A stretch of 64,000 bases of DNA from JBOHDX01 sp050700835 (GTDB lineage: Bacteria > Actinomycetota > Actinomycetes > Propionibacteriales > Nocardioidaceae): the NCBI GenBank assembly GCA_050700835.1, contig JBOHDX010000027.1, positions 1 through 64,000 of the forward strand, given 5' to 3'. The translations under genes and the position numbers were made by a program. The stretch's first letter is position 1, and each line of letters starts with the position of its first letter. Under the pieces are notes generated by a model. That model saw only the letters and a list, made by a program, of their open reading frames with translations. It was not told the origin of the DNA and ran no database searches. Of the stretch, positions 50,123 to 59,071 are shown in pieces.

Positions 50123-52762
50123 ATGCTCGACGACACCACCACGTCGACGGACTCGTCGACCGACCAGACTGCCGCCTCGAACGGCACGCCGACACGGCGC
50201 ACCTCCCGGCGGGCAGCGTCTCGGCCCGCCGGGCCCCCGGTGACTGACTCCGGCGCCAGCGACCCCACAAACCCGACAAACCCGACAGAGCCGGCACCAG
50301 CGAAGAAGACCCCGGCCAAGAGGACCACCGCGAAGAAGGCACCCGCCAAGAAGACGACTGCGAAGAAGGCGGCCGCCAAGGAGACCGTGGCGAAGAAGTC
50401 CGTGGCGAGGAAGACCACCGCGAAGAACGCGGAAGCTCCCGAGCCCACGCAGCCGGCGGAGCCGGTCGCTGAGGCGTCGCGGTCGCCTGAGTCCACGACG
50501 CTGTTCTCGGCCTCTCCGAAGGCCCAGCCCCGGCGCCGGGTGACGAGGGAGGCCGCGGCGCCGGACCCGACGACATCGCCTGAGCGACCCGCGGCCGAGC
50601 CGGAGCCATCGACATCTCCCAGCGGTGCGCCGTTGGTGGCCTTGTTCCAGCCGCCGGACGTCACGGCAGCTCAGCCGACAAGGCGCCGACGCGCCACCAA
50701 GCCGGCTGAGGACGAGTCGTCGACCGAAAACACCGCTGCGGTCACCGTCGAGGCAGCAGGCGCCGCGACGGATGTGACCCGCGAGGACGAGGCCGACGAC
50801 GAGCAGGGCGACGGCGCGCGCCGTCGTCGCCGTCGTCGCGGCGGTCGTCGTCGCCGCAAGGCAGGGTCGGCGAGTGACGAGGACATGCCTCGCGACGGGG
50901 CGGCCGAGTCAGACGGCGAGACCGACCGTGCGGACACCCACTCCGACGACCACGAGCCGACGGACGACGACCACGAGCCGACGGCCGAACACCACGAGCC
51001 GACGGACGACGACGCCAGCGAGGAGGGCGAGAGCGCCTCCACCCGCCGTCGCCGTCGTCGCCGTCGCCGTGGTGAGGACGACGGGCCGGCCCCCGACGAC
51101 CCGGCCAACACCGTCGTCCGCGTTCGCGACCGCAAGAGCGTCGAGGACGAGATCACCAGCGTCTCCGGGTCGACCCGCCTGGAGGCGAAGAAGCAACGCC
51201 GCCGCGAGGGCCGTGAAGCCGGACGTCGACGGGCACCGATCGTCAGCGAGGCGGAGTTCCTGGCCCGGCGCGAGGCGGTCAAGCGGGAGATGGTCATCCG
51301 CCAGCGTGGTGACCTGACTCAGATCGCCGTCGTCGAGGACGGCGTTCTCGTCGAGCACTACGTGGCCCGCGAGTCGCAGACGTCGATGCTCGGCAACGTC
51401 TACCTCGGCCGGGTTCAGAACGTCCTGCCCAGCATGGAGGCCGCGTTCGTCGACATCGGCAAGGGCCGCAACGCCGTGCTGTACGCCGGGGAGGTCGACT
51501 GGAAGGCGCTCGGCGGAGAAGGCAAGCCTCGCAAGATCGAGGAGGTCCTCAAGTCGGGCCAGACGGTTCTCGTTCAGGTCACCAAGGACCCGGTCGGCCA
51601 CAAGGGCGCCCGGCTCACCAGCCAGATCAGCCTGCCGGGCCGCTTCCTGGTCTACGTGCCCAACGGGCACACGAGCGGCATCTCGCGCAAACTGCCCGAC
51701 ACCGAGCGGAACCGGTTGAAGGCGCTGCTCAAGGAGATCCTTCCCGAGGAGGCCGGTGTCATCATCCGCACCGCGGCCGAGGGCGCCACGGAAGAGCAGC
51801 TGACCCGCGATGTCGGTGGCCTCACCGCCCGTTGGGCAGACATCTCCGCCAAGGCGAAGTCGGGCTCGGCGCCGCAGCTGCTCTACGGCGAGCCCGACCT
51901 GATGATCAAGGTCGTCCGGGACCTGTTCAACGAGGACTTCGTGACGCTGGCCGTCGACGGCGACGACGCGTGGGACATGGTGCACGCCTACGTCGACCAC
52001 GTCGCGCCGGACCTCAACGAGCGGATCGAGCGTTGGAGCGGCGAGCGTGACGTGTTCTCGGCGTACCGGATCGACGAGCAGATCGCCAAGGGCCTCGACC
52101 GCAAGGTCTGGCTGCCGTCGGGCGGATCGCTGGTCATCGACCGCACCGAGGCCATGACCGTCGTCGACGTCAACACGGGCAAGTTCACCGGCTCCGGCGG
52201 CAATCTCGAGGAGACCGTCACCAAGAACAATCTCGAGGCGGCCGAGGAGATCGTCCGGCAGATCCGGCTGCGTGACATCGGCGGCATCATCGTCATCGAC
52301 TTCATCGACATGGTGCTCGAGAGCAACCGGGATCTCGTGCTCCGGCGACTCGTCGAGTGCCTCGGGCGAGACCGCACCCGGCACCAGGTCGCCGAGGTCA
52401 CCTCGCTGGGGCTGGTCCAGATGACCCGGAAGCGGATCGGCACCGGCCTGCTCGAGGCGTTCAGCGAGACGTGTGAGCACTGCCATGGACGCGGTCTGAT
52501 CCTGCACGAACACCCGATCGAGCCGAAGCACACCGAGGACGCCACGCCGCGACGTGGTCGGCGGGACGAGCCCGGCAGTCAGACCGAGGACACGGGCGAG
52601 TCGGCCGGCGAGCCGAAGGCGGCGGCCAAGAAGCAGACGGCGGCCAGGAAGAAGGCGACCGGCAAGAAGAAGGCGACCGGCAAGAAGAAGGCCGGGTCGA
52701 AGAAGAAGGCCGAGCCACCCGCGGACCCCACCGTTTTGACCGATGAGGTCCCCGCTTCGTAG
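50123..52762 (+). CDS. rne: Ribonuclease E/G
   Basis: An 879-residue endoribonuclease. The catalytic core (about residues 380-800) starts with the S1 domain (SMLGNVYLGRVQNVLPSMEA), continues with the RNase H-like and 5'-sensor regions (GHKGARLTSQISLPGRF), the Mg-binding DNase I-like residues in VVDVNTGKF and IVIDFIDM, and the zinc-link CEHC in CEHCHGRG. Unlike enterobacterial RNase E, the long disordered scaffold is N-terminal: Lys/Ala repeats (about residues 55-105), two Arg blocks and an acidic HEPT repeat; a Lys-rich tail closes the C terminus. ATG at 50123 with AAGGAG four bases after a hairpin. A promoter for rplU lies over its stop codon. Confidence 0.95.
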   Translation: MLDDTTTSTDSSTDQTAASNGTPTRRTSRRAASRPAGPPVTDSGASDPTNPTNPTEPAPAKKTPAKRTTAKKAPAKKTTAKKAAAKETVAKKSVARKTTAKNAEAPEPTQPAEPVAEASRSPESTTLFSASPKAQPRRRVTREAAAPDPTTSPERPAAEPEPSTSPSGAPLVALFQPPDVTAAQPTRRRRATKPAEDESSTENTAAVTVEAAGAATDVTREDEADDEQGDGARRRRRRRGGRRRRKAGSASDEDMPRDGAAESDGETDRADTHSDDHEPTDDDHEPTAEHHEPTDDDASEEGESASTRRRRRRRRRGEDDGPAPDDPANTVVRVRDRKSVEDEITSVSGSTRLEAKKQRRREGREAGRRRAPIVSEAEFLARREAVKREMVIRQRGDLTQIAVVEDGVLVEHYVARESQTSMLGNVYLGRVQNVLPSMEAAFVDIGKGRNAVLYAGEVDWKALGGEGKPRKIEEVLKSGQTVLVQVTKDPVGHKGARLTSQISLPGRFLVYVPNGHTSGISRKLPDTERNRLKALLKEILPEEAGVIIRTAAEGATEEQLTRDVGGLTARWADISAKAKSGSAPQLLYGEPDLMIKVVRDLFNEDFVTLAVDGDDAWDMVHAYVDHVAPDLNERIERWSGERDVFSAYRIDEQIAKGLDRKVWLPSGGSLVIDRTEAMTVVDVNTGKFTGSGGNLEETVTKNNLEAAEEIVRQIRLRDIGGIIVIDFIDMVLESNRDLVLRRLVECLGRDRTRHQVAEVTSLGLVQMTRKRIGTGLLEAFSETCEHCHGRGLILHEHPIEPKHTEDATPRRGRRDEPGSQTEDTGESAGEPKAAAKKQTAARKKATGKKKATGKKKAGSKKKAEPPADPTVLTDEVPAS
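50948..51010 (+). repeat. 21-base tandem repeat, three copies, within rne
   Basis: Three consecutive 21-base units encode DHEPTDD, DHEPTAE and HHEPTDD. The stretch lies in the disordered acidic N-terminal region of RNase E between two Arg-rich blocks. In-frame unit length means copy number could vary without breaking the protein. Confidence 0.8.
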
Positions 52763-52765
52763 ACT
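52736..52765 (+). promoter_or_regulatory. Promoter of the rplU-rpmA operon
   Basis: TTGACC (52736-52741), 18 bases, TAGACT (52760-52765): the best sigma-70-type promoter in the window. The -10 overlaps the rne stop codon. It leaves a leader of about 115 bases before rplU, long enough for ribosomal-protein autoregulation, which is not shown. Confidence 0.7.
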
Positions 52766-52888
52766 CGACCCTCGGTGCGCTGCGCGCGCCTGCCTCGTGC
52801 CCGGCTCAGCCCGACGTCTCGTCGTCGCTTCGTGCGGCACGACCCCGACAGTCTCGACCAGCTTTCGACAACGGAGAGTGAGCCCGCG

Positions 52889-53200
52889 GTGTACGCGATC
52901 GTGCGCAGTGGCGGCGGCCAGCAGAAAGTCGCCGTCGGCGACGTCATCGACATCGACAAGGTGACGACGGGGGTTGGCGACACCGTTCAGCTCCCAGCGG
53001 TGCTGCTGGTCGACGGTGACACAGTCACCAGCGATGCCAAGGAGCTGTCCAAGGTCGCCGTGACCGCGGAAGTGCTGGGGGCCACCAAGGGGCCCAAGAT
53101 CGTCATCTTGAAGTACAAGAACAAGACCGGTTACCGCAAACGCCAGGGGCATCGTCAGAAGTACACCCAGGTCAAGGTCACCGGCATCGCTTCCAAGTGA
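52889..53200 (+). CDS. rplU: 50S ribosomal protein bL21
   Basis: A 103-residue ribosomal protein beginning MYAIVRSGGGQQKVAVGDVI and ending with the basic GYRKRQGHRQKYTQVKVTGI, the L21 signature. GTG at 52889 with GGAGAG about 10 bases upstream. Followed after 32 bases by rpmA in the conserved rplU-rpmA-obgE order. Confidence 0.96.
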   Translation: MYAIVRSGGGQQKVAVGDVIDIDKVTTGVGDTVQLPAVLLVDGDTVTSDAKELSKVAVTAEVLGATKGPKIVILKYKNKTGYRKRQGHRQKYTQVKVTGIASK

Positions 53201-53232
53201 TCTGCGCAGAGACGACGAGCGAGGACTGAACC

Positions 53233-53493
53233 ATGGCACACAAAAAGGGCGCGGCGTCCACCCGCAACGGCCGCGACTCCAACGCTCAGCGTCTCGGCGT
53301 GAAGCGCTTCGGCGGCCAGCAGGTCAACGCCGGCGAGATCATCGTCCGGCAGCGTGGCACGCACTTCCACCCCGGGACCGGCGTCGGTCGCGGCGGTGAC
53401 GACACCCTGTTCGCGCTCGAAGCGGGCGCGGTCGAGTTCGGGACCCGGCGCGGCCGCCGGGTGATCAACATCGTCCCGGCTGCGGCGGAGTGA
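53233..53493 (+). CDS. rpmA: 50S ribosomal protein bL27
   Basis: An 86-residue protein: MAHKKGAASTRNGRDSNAQR, then RGTHFHPGTGVGRGGDDTLF, the L27 signature. The N-terminal tail reaches the peptidyl transferase centre; no cleavable N-terminal extension of the Firmicutes type is present. Sits between rplU and obgE in one operon. Confidence 0.97.
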   Translation: MAHKKGAASTRNGRDSNAQRLGVKRFGGQQVNAGEIIVRQRGTHFHPGTGVGRGGDDTLFALEAGAVEFGTRRGRRVINIVPAAAE

Positions 53494-53519
53494 CCCGGAC
53501 ACCACCCCAAGACAGTTAG

Positions 53520-54881
53520 ATGGCGGTTCCCACGTTCGTCGACCGCGTGACCCTGCAGGTCTCCGCCGGTCGGGGCGGCAACGGGGTGGCCTCGGTGCAC
53601 CGGGAGAAGTTCAAGCCTCTAGGCGGGCCTGATGGCGGCAACGGCGGCCACGGCGGCGACGTCGTCCTCCGGGTCGATCCTGACGTCACGACGCTCGTCG
53701 ACTATCACCACGAACCACATCGGCGTGCCGGACACGGCGGTCACGGAAGCGGCGGACACCGCAACGGCGCCCAGGGCGACTCGCTGCTGCTGCCCGTCCC
53801 AGACGGCACCGTCGTCCGCGCGGGCAGCGGGCAGGTGCTCGCAGACCTGGTAGGGCCAGGCACCGAGCTGGTCATCGCCGCCGGCGGCCACGGCGGACTG
53901 GGCAACGCCGCGCTGGCGTCCAGCAAGCGGATGGCCCCGGGGTTCGCGCTGCTCGGCGAGCCCGGCGAGGACCGCGTGATCATGCTCGAGCTCAAGGTGG
54001 TGGCCGACGTCGGGCTCGTCGGGTTCCCCAGCGCCGGCAAGTCCAGCCTGATCGCGGCCCTGTCGAGGGCGCGGCCCAAGATCGCCGACTACCCGTTCAC
54101 CACCCTGGTCCCGAACCTCGGCGTCGTCAGCGCGGGGGACACGACCTTCACGGTGGCCGATGTTCCTGGGCTGATCGAAGGGGCCAGCGAGGGCAAGGGT
54201 CTCGGCCACGACTTCCTTCGCCATGTCGAGCGCTGCGCGGCGCTGGTGCACGTGATCGACTGCGCCACCATCGAGCCAGGTCGTGACCCGGTCAGTGACC
54301 TCGACGTGATCGAGCGGGAGCTGTCGCGGTACGGCGGGCTGGAGGACCGACCTCGGTTGGTCGCACTCAACAAGACCGACGTACCGGACGGGGCGGAGCT
54401 CGCCGAGATGGTCCGCCCGGACCTCGAGGTGCGGGGGCTCGCTGTGTTCGCGGTGTCGGCCACCAGTCATGCCGGGCTGCGGGACCTGGCGTACGCCATG
54501 GCGCGGATCGTCCTCGGCACTCGCACCGGCAAGGCGACCGCTCGGCCGCAACGCATCGTGCTGCGACCGGCTGCGGCTGCCGGTCCGGGGTTCTCCATCG
54601 ACCAGGTCGACGGTCGGTGGAGGGTCCGTGGCGACAAGCCGGAGCGCTGGGTGCGGCAGACCGACTTCAGCAACGACGAAGCGGTCGGCTTCCTCGCAGA
54701 CCGTCTCGCCCGGTTGGGGGTAGAGGCGTCCCTGCTCGAGCTCGGCGCCCAGGCGGGCGACGACGTGCTGATCGGAGCCGAGGACAACTCGGTGGTCTTC
54801 GACTTCGACCCGCAAGTCGAGGCCGGCTCGGAGATCCTGCACGGACGCCGTGGTCAGGACCCGAGGCTCGAGGGTCGCTGA
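53520..54881 (+). CDS. obgE: Obg-family GTPase, ribosome assembly and stress
   Basis: A 453-residue GTPase. The glycine-rich Obg fold occupies residues 1-160 (VTLQVSAGRGGNGVASVHRE, GGPDGGNGGHGGDVVL); the G domain follows with P-loop GFPSAGKSSL, DVPGLIEGAS and NKTD; the C-terminal OCT domain (about 340-425) includes DQVDGRWRVRGDKPERW. It associates with the 50S subunit. ATG 26 bases after rpmA; proB begins 3 bases after its stop, a frequent actinobacterial operon. Confidence 0.96.
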   Translation: MAVPTFVDRVTLQVSAGRGGNGVASVHREKFKPLGGPDGGNGGHGGDVVLRVDPDVTTLVDYHHEPHRRAGHGGHGSGGHRNGAQGDSLLLPVPDGTVVRAGSGQVLADLVGPGTELVIAAGGHGGLGNAALASSKRMAPGFALLGEPGEDRVIMLELKVVADVGLVGFPSAGKSSLIAALSRARPKIADYPFTTLVPNLGVVSAGDTTFTVADVPGLIEGASEGKGLGHDFLRHVERCAALVHVIDCATIEPGRDPVSDLDVIERELSRYGGLEDRPRLVALNKTDVPDGAELAEMVRPDLEVRGLAVFAVSATSHAGLRDLAYAMARIVLGTRTGKATARPQRIVLRPAAAAGPGFSIDQVDGRWRVRGDKPERWVRQTDFSNDEAVGFLADRLARLGVEASLLELGAQAGDDVLIGAEDNSVVFDFDPQVEAGSEILHGRRGQDPRLEGR

Positions 54882-54884
54882 GCA

Positions 54885-56000
54885 ATGTCGCAGCGTCCGC
54901 GCGCGACGCGTCGAGTTGTGGTCAAGGTCGGCTCGTCGTCCTTGACCACGGCGGCCGGGGGTCTGGACGACGACAGGGTGGACGCCCTCGTCGACGCGGT
55001 GTCGACCGCTCGTACCGCCGGGGGCGAGGTGGTGCTCGTCAGCTCCGGTGCGATCGCGGCCGGACTGGCGCCCCTGGGGCTTCACCTTCGCCCGCGTGAC
55101 CTGGCCACCCAGCAGGCTGCCGCGAGTGTGGGCCAGGGCCTGCTCATGCGGCGCTACGCCGACGGGTTCGCCCGGCACGCGCTCACCGCCGGCCAGGTCC
55201 TTCTGACGGTCGACGACGTCACGCGCCGCAGCCACTACCGCAACGCCTACCGGACGTTCGCCCGGCTGCTCGACCTCGGCGTCGTGCCGGTGGTCAACGA
55301 GAACGACACCGTCGCCACGACCGAGATCCGGTTCGGCGACAACGACCGGCTGGCCGCGCTCGTGGCCCATCTCGTGCACGCGGATCTCCTCGTGCTGCTG
55401 TCGGACGTGGACGGGTTGCACGACTCCGTGCCGGGGTCGCCCCAGGCGCGGCTGCTCCGAGATGTCCGGACCGTCCACGACCTCGACGGCGTGGAGGTGC
55501 GGCGTGGGCGCGGCGGTGGACTCGGCACCGGCGGCATGGTCACCAAGGTCGAAGCGGCCCGGATCGCCACCGGTGCAGGGATCCCGGTGGTGCTCGCCCA
55601 CGCCGGCGAAGCCGCTCGGGCCCTGGCCGGCGATCGGGTCGGGACCCGGTTTCACCCCACCGGCCAGCGGCGCCCGACCCGGCTGCTCTGGCTTGCGCAC
55701 GCCACCGAGGGCAAGGGTCTGCTCACCCTCGACCCCGGTGCCGTCCGTGCGGTCGTCGACCGCCGCGCGTCGCTCCTCCCCGCCGGGATCACCGCGGTCC
55801 GGGGCGTCTTCGGCGCGGGCGACCCGGTGGACCTGGCCGATCCGGCCGGCGTGGTGGTGGCCCGCGGGCTGGTCAACTACGACAGTGCCGAGCTGCCCGA
55901 CATGCTCGGTCGTTCGACCCATGATCTGGCTCGCGAACGCGGGGCAGGGTACGAGCGGGAGGTCGTTCATCGAGACGACCTGGTGCTGTTGCGGCCCTGA
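54885..56000 (+). CDS. proB: Glutamate 5-kinase
   Basis: A 371-residue enzyme for the first step of proline synthesis, glutamate to glutamyl-5-phosphate. The amino-acid kinase domain has VVVKVGSSSLTTAAGG, VVLVSSGAIAAGL, VVPVVNENDTVAT and GTGGMVTKVEAARIA; a C-terminal PUA domain (from about residue 275) completes the long form. The start is 3 bases after obgE; proA follows about 490 bases downstream, with a small conserved protein between. Confidence 0.95.
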   Translation: MSQRPRATRRVVVKVGSSSLTTAAGGLDDDRVDALVDAVSTARTAGGEVVLVSSGAIAAGLAPLGLHLRPRDLATQQAAASVGQGLLMRRYADGFARHALTAGQVLLTVDDVTRRSHYRNAYRTFARLLDLGVVPVVNENDTVATTEIRFGDNDRLAALVAHLVHADLLVLLSDVDGLHDSVPGSPQARLLRDVRTVHDLDGVEVRRGRGGGLGTGGMVTKVEAARIATGAGIPVVLAHAGEAARALAGDRVGTRFHPTGQRRPTRLLWLAHATEGKGLLTLDPGAVRAVVDRRASLLPAGITAVRGVFGAGDPVDLADPAGVVVARGLVNYDSAELPDMLGRSTHDLARERGAGYEREVVHRDDLVLLRP

Positions 56001-56120
56001 GCTTGTCGCTGCGCGGAAGATCGGGCAAGAAGAGATCAAAATCGGTGTCTTCTACGTCGCGTTCGGGTTGCCGTGCACAAGACTGTCCATACCGACGAGC
56101 CAGCCCCGATCAGGAGTGGA

Positions 56121-56471
56121 ATGACGCCCCAACGCATGTGGCACGTGACCTTGACGCTGTCCGGGACACCGCACAGTGCGCCGACCGTCCGTGCCGCCAT
56201 GGAGCGTCTGGCCGAGCAGCACGCGTTCCTCCACTCGCTGCGCTACGGCCGCGACCGGGCCGAAATCAGCTACTGGGAGCAGGCGGACGAGATGCTCGAC
56301 GCGGCGGCCATGGCTATGCGCGTCTGGAACGAGCACCGCGACAGCGCCGGGCTGCCCAAGTGGGAGGTCGTCGGTCTGGAGGTGCTTGAGCGGGAGACGT
56401 TCCAAGCCCGTGGCGGCGAGCCTTCCCGGCCGAGTCTCGGCGTATACCGTCCGACGCCGCAGCCGTTCTGA
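56121..56471 (+). CDS. Small conserved hypothetical protein between proB and proA
   Basis: A 116-residue soluble protein, MTPQRMWHVTLTLSGTPHSA onward, with RAAMERLAEQHAFLHSLRYG and AEISYWEQADEMLDAAAMAM. I recall similar short proteins of unknown function next to proA in other Actinobacteria, but no function. ATG at 56121 has AGGAG 4 bases upstream; a GTG at 56073 is less likely. Stop is 19 bases before proA. Confidence 0.75.
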   Translation: MTPQRMWHVTLTLSGTPHSAPTVRAAMERLAEQHAFLHSLRYGRDRAEISYWEQADEMLDAAAMAMRVWNEHRDSAGLPKWEVVGLEVLERETFQARGGEPSRPSLGVYRPTPQPF

Positions 56472-56477
56472 CCCGGT

Positions 56478-56483
56478 TACGCT
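56478..56483 (+). promoter_or_regulatory. -10 element of proA
   Basis: TACGCT, 7 bases, ATG at 56491. Same leaderless arrangement as ndk and lpd. Confidence 0.6.
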
Positions 56484-56490
56484 GGCCGGC

Positions 56491-57750
56491 ATGACCGACC
56501 AGGTCCGGCGGGCCGTGCACGACGCGGCTCGTCGGGCGCGCACCGCAGCCGCCGTCCTCGCGGTGGCCACCCGCTCAGCCAAGGACGCCGCGCTGTCGGC
56601 CATGGCGGACGGCCTCGACGCCGACACCGACGCGATCGTGTCCGCGAACGCGGAGGACGTCGCGGCGGCCGAGTCGTCGGGGACGCCGCCCAACCTGCTC
56701 GATCGGCTCCGGCTGACCCCCGAGCGCGTACGCAGGATGGCCGAGGCCACCAGGGCGGTCAGCAGGCTCGCGGACCCCGTGGGCGACGTGGTCCGCGGCT
56801 CGACCCTGGCCAACGGGCTGCAGATGCGCCAGGTCCGGGTGCCGATCGGAGTGATCGGCATCATCTACGAGGCCCGGCCCGACGTCACGGCCGACGCCGC
56901 CGGGATCTGCCTCAAGGCAGGCAACGCGGTGCTGCTGCGTGGCTCCGGGTCGGCGGCACGCTCGAACACAGCGATCGCCGAGACGTTGCGGCGTTCGATC
57001 GGCTCCGCCGGCCTCCCGGCTGACGCTGTGCAGCTGCTTGACTCGTCGGACCGGACGTCCGCGACGTACCTGATGCGCGCTCGTGGCCTCGTGGACCTGG
57101 TGATTCCGCGCGGCGGAGCGGGACTCATCCGCACGGTGGTCGAGGAGTCGACGGTCCCGGTGATCGAGACTGGCACCGGCAACTGTCACGTGTATGTCGA
57201 CGCCGATGCCGATCTCGACATGGCGTTGGCCATCGTGCTCAACTCCAAGACCCAGCGGACCAGTGTGTGCAATGCGGCGGAGTCGCTTCTGGTTCACAAG
57301 GCAGTCGCCGACGACTTCCTGCCGCTGGCGGTGCGGGCGTTGCACGAGGCGGGGGTCACGATCCACGGTGACCCGTCGTTCTGCGCGGTGGACCCCAACG
57401 TGCTGCCGGCCACCGAGGACGACTTCGCCGCGGAGTACCTCTCACTCGACATCTCCGCCGCCGTGGTCGGGTCGCTCGATGCGGCGGTCGCCCACATCCG
57501 CAGACACTCGTCGGGACACACCGAGGCGATCGTGACCGGATCACTGGCGGCGACCCAGCGCTTCACGGCTCTCGTCGACTCGGCCGCGGTGATGGTCAAC
57601 GCGTCGACCCGCTTCACCGACGGTGGAGAGCTCGGCTTCGGAGCCGAGATCGGCATCTCTACCCAGAAGCTGCATGCGCGCGGACCGATGGGTCTCACCG
57701 AGATGACGACCACGACGTTCGTCGTGACCGGCACGGGGCAGCTCCGCTGA
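56491..57750 (+). CDS. proA: Glutamate-5-semialdehyde dehydrogenase
   Basis: A 419-residue enzyme reducing glutamyl-5-phosphate to the semialdehyde with NADPH. Signature segments are RVPIGVIGIIYEARPDVT, AVLLRGSGSAARSN, PRGGAGLIRTVVEEST and the catalytic cysteine in KTQRTSVCNAAESLLVH; the C-terminal RFTDGGELGFGAEIGIST is typical. It works with proB located upstream. ATG fixed by the TACGCT hexamer. Confidence 0.95.
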   Translation: MTDQVRRAVHDAARRARTAAAVLAVATRSAKDAALSAMADGLDADTDAIVSANAEDVAAAESSGTPPNLLDRLRLTPERVRRMAEATRAVSRLADPVGDVVRGSTLANGLQMRQVRVPIGVIGIIYEARPDVTADAAGICLKAGNAVLLRGSGSAARSNTAIAETLRRSIGSAGLPADAVQLLDSSDRTSATYLMRARGLVDLVIPRGGAGLIRTVVEESTVPVIETGTGNCHVYVDADADLDMALAIVLNSKTQRTSVCNAAESLLVHKAVADDFLPLAVRALHEAGVTIHGDPSFCAVDPNVLPATEDDFAAEYLSLDISAAVVGSLDAAVAHIRRHSSGHTEAIVTGSLAATQRFTALVDSAAVMVNASTRFTDGGELGFGAEIGISTQKLHARGPMGLTEMTTTTFVVTGTGQLR

Positions 57751-57794
57751 CCGAACGCTCATGGGTCGGGGCGCGTCAGACCGGGCGCGGCGGC

Positions 57795-57800
57795 TAGGAT
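57795..57800 (+). promoter_or_regulatory. -10 element of the small membrane protein and nadD
   Basis: TAGGAT, 7 bases, ATG at 57808: leaderless geometry. Confidence 0.5.
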
Positions 57801-57807
57801 CGCAGAC

Positions 57808-57951
57808 ATGCAGAACCACGCCATGGCCGCGGCGGAGCAGACCCGGCACCTTCCGTTCTCGCCGTACATCGTCGGGCTGATCGCCTTCGCGCTGCTGGCG
57901 ATCCTGCTGTTCATCGTGCTGTCCTTCGGCAAGGGACGCCCGCACAGCTGA
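57808..57951 (+). CDS. Conserved 47-residue membrane protein between proA and nadD
   Basis: A 47-residue protein with one helix (YIVGLIAFALLAILLFIVL, about residues 20-38) flanked by a polar N terminus and a basic tail SFGKGRPHS, hence probably N-out, C-in. Short proteins of this layout occur at the same locus in other Actinobacteria as far as I recall; function unknown. Stop is 30 bases before nadD. Confidence 0.7.
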   Translation: MQNHAMAAAEQTRHLPFSPYIVGLIAFALLAILLFIVLSFGKGRPHS

Positions 57952-57981
57952 CCCCGTCGGGTCCAGCCGTGGCGCCGGCCT

Positions 57982-58686
57982 GTGGTGAGCAACCCTGAGC
58001 GGCTCGTGACCGAGTCGGTCCCGCTGGCGCAGCCGGCCGGCCGGAGTCCCCGGCTCGGCGTCATGGGTGGCACGTTCGACCCCATCCACCATGGACACCT
58101 CGTGGCCGCCAGCGAGGTCCAGTCGTGGTTCGACCTCGACGAAGTCGTGTTCGTGCCGACAGGTCAACCGTGGCAGAAGACCGACCGTGACGTGTCGCGC
58201 AGCGAGGACCGCTACCTGATGACCGTCATCGCCACTGCGTCCAACCCGAGGTTCTCGGTGAGCCGCGTCGACATCGACCGGGGCGGACCGACGTACACGA
58301 TCGACACGCTGCGGGACCTGAAGAAGTCCTACGGCGACGTCGATCTCTACTTCATCACCGGCGCGGACGCGTTGGCGCAGATCCTCACCTGGCGTGACCA
58401 CGACGAGATCTTCGAGCTCGCGCAGTTCGTCGGGTGCACCCGGCCCGGCACCCAGATCGACGACTCCACGCTGAGCGGGCTTCCGCCGGACCGGGTGACG
58501 ATCGTCGAGATCCCGGCCCTGGCGATCAGCTCGACCGACTGCCGCACGCGCGTCACCCGCGGTGAGCCCGTGTGGTACCTCGTGCCCGACGGGGTCGTGC
58601 AGTACATCTCCAAGCACCGGTTGTATGCCCCGAGCCGGGGCACCAGCCGTCTCGTACCCGACAAGGAGTCGCGTGACCGCAACTGA
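57982..58686 (+). CDS. nadD: Nicotinate-nucleotide adenylyltransferase
   Basis: A 234-residue enzyme converting nicotinate mononucleotide to deamido-NAD. RLGVMGGTFDPIHHGHLVAA holds the nucleotidyl-transferase HxGH (HHGH) motif and the C-terminal AISSTDCRTRVTRGEP has the ISST motif. GTG start; a second GTG immediately follows. The last 14 bases overlap rsfS, so nadD, rsfS and the phosphatase gene form a tight operon. Confidence 0.95.
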   Translation: MVSNPERLVTESVPLAQPAGRSPRLGVMGGTFDPIHHGHLVAASEVQSWFDLDEVVFVPTGQPWQKTDRDVSRSEDRYLMTVIATASNPRFSVSRVDIDRGGPTYTIDTLRDLKKSYGDVDLYFITGADALAQILTWRDHDEIFELAQFVGCTRPGTQIDDSTLSGLPPDRVTIVEIPALAISSTDCRTRVTRGEPVWYLVPDGVVQYISKHRLYAPSRGTSRLVPDKESRDRN

Positions 58687-59071
58687 CCGAGCCCGAGAGC
58701 TGACCATCGCTGCCGCCCAGGCGGCGTCCGACAAGCTCGCCGACGACATCATCGCGTTCGACGTCTCGGACCAGTTGGTGATCACCGACGTGTTCGTCGT
58801 CTGCTCGGCGAGCAACGACCGGCAGGTGCGCTCGATCGTCGACGCTGTCGAGGAGAGGCTGCGCGAGCTCGACGCCAAACCGGTACGCCGGGAAGGTGAG
58901 CGCGAGGGACGGTGGGTTCTGCTCGACTATCTCGACATCGTCGTGCACGTGCAGCACGAGGAGGAGCGGATGTTCTACGCGCTGGAGCGCATCTGGCGCG
59001 ACTGCCCGGTCATTGAGCTCCCCACCTCGGTGACCAGCGGTCGTGGGGGCTCCACCGGGGCAGGTTCGTGA
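58673..59071 (+). CDS. rsfS: Ribosomal silencing factor RsfS
   Basis: A 132-residue protein that binds uL14 and blocks subunit joining in starved cells. Typical sequence DDIIAFDVSDQLVITDVFVV, CSASNDRQVRSIVDAVEE and GREGRWVLLDYLDIVVHV-like segment, then EERMFYALERIW. GTG at 58673 with AAGGAG 4 bases upstream, inside the nadD reading frame. Its stop overlaps the next gene by 4 bases. Confidence 0.94.
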   Translation: MTATDRARELTIAAAQAASDKLADDIIAFDVSDQLVITDVFVVCSASNDRQVRSIVDAVEERLRELDAKPVRREGEREGRWVLLDYLDIVVHVQHEEERMFYALERIWRDCPVIELPTSVTSGRGGSTGAGS

